This document shows, one piece after another, positions 6,301-8,612 of a stretch of 8,612 bases of DNA. The first letter of the stretch is position 1. Each line of letters opens with the position of its first letter. The DNA is taken from positions 1 to 8,612 of the forward strand of contig JBDTCD010000162.1 of the NCBI GenBank assembly GCA_039923755.1, written 5' to 3'. Origin of the DNA: Terrimesophilobacter sp039923755 (GTDB lineage Bacteria; Actinomycetota; Actinomycetes; Actinomycetales; Microbacteriaceae). The notes under the pieces are model-generated. The model did not search any database and had not been told where the DNA came from. It saw only the letters and a list, made by a program, of their open reading frames with translations. The translations under genes and the position numbers were made by a program.

Positions 6301-6795
6301 GTGAGCAATCAGAGCGGATTTTCGAGTCGGACTGTAGCATTTCCCACCCTTCCGAAGGGCGACGTGCTGGGCACGTACGACACCTACGATGCGGCGCAGG
6401 CGGTGGTTGATCGGCTTGCGAGAGCCGAATTTCCGGTCAAGCAAGTGTCGATTGTCGGAAGTGATCTTCGCACCGTGGAACGCGTCACCGGCAAGATGAC
6501 TTACAGTCGTGCAGCGATCGCCGGCGCGGCCAGCGGCGTGTGGTTTGGTCTGTTCCTCGGCCTGCTGCTGTTCATTTTTTCGCCCTCGCAGAATGCGATT
6601 CTCTACGTCGGCGCTGCCATGTTGATCGGTGCCGGGTTCGGGATGTTGTTCGGCATCGTGAGTTATGCGCTCAATCGCCGCCGCCGCGACTTCACGTCGA
6701 TCCACCAAGTGATCGCGGCGAAGTACGAGATCATGATCGACCCGTCATTGACGGCGAAAGCTCAGGACCTGCTCTCTCGGCCGCTCAGCGACTAG
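6301..6795 (+). CDS. General stress protein 17M/YflT-domain membrane protein
   Basis: A 164-residue protein begins at GTG 6301 (VSNQSGFSSR). The N-terminal part LPKGDVLGTYDTYDAAQAVVDRL (17-39) and VKQVSIVGSDLRTVERVTGK (46-65) match the YflT/GS17M heat-induced-stress domain, a ferredoxin-like fold of unknown activity. Two glycine-rich transmembrane helices follow (about 71-94 and 98-124), then a basic stretch RRRR (126-129) and a short C-terminal domain ending in RPLSD. I recall a similar protein, Rv1234, next to the equivalent mycobacterial cluster. The frame is open far upstream, but that part is antisense to the MgtE-like gene and has no stress-domain sequence, so the GTG is preferred; no clear Shine-Dalgarno sequence precedes it. 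It diverges from the MgtE-like operon and may share its control. Its last codons fall in a region duplicated near the pepP 3' end. Confidence 0.85.
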   Translation: MSNQSGFSSRTVAFPTLPKGDVLGTYDTYDAAQAVVDRLARAEFPVKQVSIVGSDLRTVERVTGKMTYSRAAIAGAASGVWFGLFLGLLLFIFSPSQNAILYVGAAMLIGAGFGMLFGIVSYALNRRRRDFTSIHQVIAAKYEIMIDPSLTAKAQDLLSRPLSD

Positions 6796-6829
6796 CGGAT
6801 CCACCTCTCCACGTCATCCGCGGTGCGGC
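6792..6829 (-). pseudogene. Duplicated fossil of the 3' end of the aminopeptidase P gene
   Basis: Bases 6794-6827 match the end of the pepP gene (7038-7071) at 32 of 34 positions, in the same orientation and frame. On the minus strand it reads GRTADDVERWIR followed by TAG, against RTADDVEKWLR and TGA in the intact gene. Both coding differences are conservative (K to R, L to I). It overlaps the stop of the stress-domain gene by a few bases. There is no start or further gene body, so it is a relic or a repeat and not a working gene. Confidence 0.75.
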
Positions 6830-6841
6830 CCGCTTTGCCGT

Positions 6842-6940
6842 GCACCTGCCTCCGCTGCATGCCTGCCCCCAGCATGCCTGCCTCCTGCATGCCTGTCCCC
6901 ACCATGCCTGCCTCCGCTGCATGCCTGCCCCCGCCGCATG
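6842..6940. repeat. 15/17-bp minisatellite with core GCATGCCTGCC
   Basis: Six consecutive units start at 6842, 6857, 6872, 6887, 6902 and 6919, and a degenerate seventh starts at 6936. Units 1-4 are 15 bp and units 5-6 are 17 bp. The core GCATGCCTG is followed by alternating CCCCCA or CCTCCT/CCTCCGCT spacers. Each full unit includes the palindrome GCATGC or a one-base variant. Any frame gives low-complexity peptide without a plausible start or ribosome site, so it is treated as non-coding. Confidence 0.85.
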
Positions 6941-6977
6941 TGGCCCATAATCTGACGTGCGCGGGTGAATTGTACCG

Positions 6978-7020
6978 GCGCGGGTGACGCTGCACCCGCT
7001 GCCGACGAAAAGACCCGCGC
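6978..7020. terminator. Possible hairpin terminator region between the convergent stress-domain and pepP genes
   Basis: Two alternative stems are visible. The inner stem is GCGGGTG (6980-6986) with CACCCGC (6993-6999) around a 6-nt loop. The outer stem is GCGCGGGT (6978-6985) with ACCCGCGC (7013-7020). The site lies 16-60 nt after the pepP stop in the direction of pepP transcription. No U-tract follows on either strand, so it is only a candidate. GCGCGGGTGA also occurs as a direct repeat at 6959-6968 and 6978-6987. Confidence 0.35.
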
Positions 7021-7043
7021 TCAGCGGAAAGTTGCTCAGCGGA
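7019..7043. repeat. 10-bp direct repeat at the pepP stop codon
   Basis: GCTCAGCGGA occurs at 7019-7028 and 7034-7043, separated by AAGTT; the second copy contains the pepP stop. A related GCTCAGCG sits at 6783-6790, within the last codons of the stress-domain gene and just beside the pepP-tail fossil. Confidence 0.7.
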
Positions 7044-8523
7044 GCCACTTCTCCACGTCATCCGCGGTGCGCGGGATGCCGATCGAGAGGTTTTCAGCAC
7101 CATCCGCGGTGACCAGGATGTTGTCCTCGATCCGCACGCCGATACCGCGGAACTCCTCCGGGACGGTGAAGTCGTCCGGCTGAAAGTAGAGTCCGGGTTC
7201 GATCGTGAACACCATGCCGGCCTCGATGACGCCATCCATGTACATGTCCCGCCGCGCTTCTGCACAGTCGTGGACGTCGATTCCAAGGTGGTGACTCGTG
7301 CCATGGACCATGTAACGGCGGTGGTACTGCGCATCCGGTGCCATCGAGTCTTCGGCGCTCACCGGGAGCAGACCCCACTCCGCTGTCCGGCTGGCGATAA
7401 CCTGCATGGCGGCCGCGTGCACCTCGCGGAACACGATGCCGGGTTTGACGATGGCGAACGCGGCATCTGCGGCTTCCAGCACCGCGTCGTAGATTTTCCG
7501 TTGGATCGGTGAGAACGTGCCGTTGATGGGCAGCGTGCGCGTGATATCCGCGGTGTAGTAACTGTCCAACTCGATTCCGGCATCCAGAAGGATGAGGTCG
7601 CCCTGGTTGACCGGGCCGTTGTTGCGGGTCCAGTGCAGGATGCAAGCGTGGTGTCCGGATGCCGCGATCGTGTCGTAACCGACCGTGTTGCCCTCTGCGC
7701 GGGCACGGCGGTTGAAGGTGCCTTCGACCAGCCGTTCTCCCTTTGGATGCGCGATAATCGCCGGACGGTCGGCAACTACGTCGTCGAATCCCAGCTTTGT
7801 GGCAGCGACGGCCTTCCGCATCTGGTCGATTTCGTAAGAATCTTTGACGAGACGCAGTTCGGACAGATCGCGCGCAAGTGCAGCGTCACCGCCTTGCTCG
7901 ACGGTCTCGACCCCGGCCGTGTCGGCTTCAGCCGAGAGCAACCGGCGACCATCCACCTGGTCGGTGAGTTCCCGGTCGGCGTCCCGGACAATCAGCGTAT
8001 TCGCATCGATCGAGTCGAGCACCGCGTCGAGTTCGGCGATACCTTTTGTGGCGAGGGCGAGATCGCCCGCAACTTGAGCGAGAGACGGGCGTGGTCCGAT
8101 CCAGAACTCGCCGATGGCCGGGTTTGCGTAGAACTCGTCGGAATCGCGGCCAGCCCGCTCACGGAAGTACAGGGTCGACGTGTGACCGTTCGCCGTTGGC
8201 TCCATGACGAGCACGGCATCCGGTTCAGAGTCCGATCCCCAACCGGTGAGGTGGGCGAAAGCGGAGTGGGCGCGGTACGGGTAGTCCGTGTCGTTGGAGC
8301 GCACTTTTGCGGCTCCGGCGGGGACGATGAGGCGCTTGCCCTGGTAGCGGCTCGAGATGCGCTCGCGGCGGGCTGCAGCGAAGGACGATTGCTCCCGTGC
8401 AGGCGGTATTGCATCGGCGCACTCGGCCCAGTTCCCGGCGATATAGTCCTTGAACAACTCGGACGCAGGAGTCGTTGATCGGTTGCTGGTGGCGCGTGGC
8501 GCCGGAGAGGTTGATTCGGCCAT
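7036..8523 (-). CDS. pepP: Aminopeptidase P family protein (Xaa-Pro aminopeptidase, M24B metallopeptidase)
   Basis: This 495-residue cytoplasmic enzyme has an N-terminal AMP_N domain (about 45-190; YPYRAHSAFAHLTGW at 81-95) and a C-terminal pita-bread domain (about 230-485). All five dinuclear metal ligands expected from E. coli PepP are visible: D314 (LLDAG), D326 (TADITRT), H411 (HGTSHHLG), E442 (TIEPG) and E466 (RIEDN). The supporting H407, H418 (DVHD) and R464 are also present. It should release an N-terminal residue from peptides with proline in second position, using Mn2+ or a similar metal. The ATG at 8523 is chosen because the 26 codons upstream, up to 8601, are antisense-free but lie in the preceding gene in another frame. 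It follows the phosphatase-family gene by 10 bp, so the two are probably one operon. The length is normal for actinobacteria, and a copy of its 3' end lies downstream at 6792-6829. Confidence 0.93.
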   Translation of the reverse strand: MAESTSPAPRATSNRSTTPASELFKDYIAGNWAECADAIPPAREQSSFAAARRERISSRYQGKRLIVPAGAAKVRSNDTDYPYRAHSAFAHLTGWGSDSEPDAVLVMEPTANGHTSTLYFRERAGRDSDEFYANPAIGEFWIGPRPSLAQVAGDLALATKGIAELDAVLDSIDANTLIVRDADRELTDQVDGRRLLSAEADTAGVETVEQGGDAALARDLSELRLVKDSYEIDQMRKAVAATKLGFDDVVADRPAIIAHPKGERLVEGTFNRRARAEGNTVGYDTIAASGHHACILHWTRNNGPVNQGDLILLDAGIELDSYYTADITRTLPINGTFSPIQRKIYDAVLEAADAAFAIVKPGIVFREVHAAAMQVIASRTAEWGLLPVSAEDSMAPDAQYHRRYMVHGTSHHLGIDVHDCAEARRDMYMDGVIEAGMVFTIEPGLYFQPDDFTVPEEFRGIGVRIEDNILVTADGAENLSIGIPRTADDVEKWLR

Positions 8524-8533
8524 GACTCTATTC

Positions 8534-8612
8534 TCACCCGCCCGGAGACAACTGCACCACGATCGGCCGGTGATCGCTCCCTGCGCCATCCTCTGAACCA
8601 ATCACGCGCATG
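8534..8612 (-). CDS. Endonuclease/exonuclease/phosphatase family protein (C-terminal end only; continues beyond window end)
   Basis: The last 25 codons of a minus-strand gene enter from the window edge and stop at TGA 8536-8534. They read MRVIGSEDGAGSDHRPIVVQ followed by LSPGG. GSDHRPI is the C-terminal SDHxP motif of the endonuclease/exonuclease/phosphatase superfamily, whose Asp and His belong to the phosphoesterase active site. The substrate (DNA, lipid or small phosphate ester) cannot be told from this fragment. The M shown is only an internal codon at the edge. It ends 10 bp before the pepP start, which implies co-transcription and leaves no room for a full separate promoter outside coding sequence. 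Confidence 0.75.
   Translation of the reverse strand, partial: MRVIGSEDGAGSDHRPIVVQLSPGG

Noticed and set aside
6792..7334. 180-codon minus-strand open frame covering the minisatellite and pepP tail fossil
   Set aside because: Only the last 12 codons match anything, namely the pepP C-terminus. The rest is antisense-like or repeat sequence in a different frame from pepP.
8524..8601. Longer pepP start at 8601
   Set aside because: That segment encodes the GSDHRPI end of the preceding phosphatase-family gene in another frame. The ATG at 8523 follows its stop by 10 bp.

Overview
The window looks like chromosomal DNA from a high-GC actinobacterium, most likely of the Microbacteriaceae type. The reasons are strongly GC-biased third codon positions, GTG and TTG starts, genes with little or no leader, and a gene order (MgtE-like/CBS protein, DUF1003 protein, Mrp ATPase, with a divergent stress-domain membrane protein) that I recall from actinobacteria, including the mycobacterial Rv1229c-Rv1234 region. 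The genus cannot be fixed from the sequence alone.

Layout. (1) Bases 1-323, minus strand: the first 107 codons of an aldehyde dehydrogenase resembling succinate-semialdehyde dehydrogenases. (2) Bases 348-3187, plus strand: a two-gene operon of a GPH-type MFS transporter and a PLP-dependent decarboxylase/lyase, joined by an ATGA overlap. The dehydrogenase and the transporter diverge from a 24-bp gap with two apparent -10 boxes sharing a central TA. (3) Bases 3230-3337: a palindromic REP-like repeat and a 34-bp tandem repeat that supplies the last codons and stop of mrp. (4) Bases 3326-6264, minus strand: an operon, in transcription order, of a soluble PRC-barrel/MgtE-N/CBS protein, a two-helix DUF1003 membrane protein and the P-loop Fe-S carrier Mrp. 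All three genes overlap. (5) Bases 6301-6795, plus strand: a YflT/GS17M-domain membrane protein that diverges from the MgtE-like gene through the same type of shared-TA promoter. (6) Bases 6792-7035: a repeat-rich gap with a duplicated fossil of the 3' end of pepP, a 15/17-bp minisatellite and hairpins. (7) Bases 7036-8612, minus strand: an aminopeptidase P with all expected metal ligands, preceded 10 bp upstream by the C-terminal end of an endonuclease/exonuclease/phosphatase-family protein.

Functionally, the left part may be a small catabolic unit (import, PLP-dependent decarboxylation or lysis, aldehyde oxidation). The middle part is a conserved actinobacterial cluster with likely links to Mg2+ sensing, the membrane and Fe-S assembly. 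The right part is housekeeping. No mobile-element gene, CRISPR array, tRNA or rRNA was recognised. The least ordinary signals are the two matching bidirectional promoter cores, the repeat-derived end of mrp, and the duplicated pepP tail beside the minisatellite.
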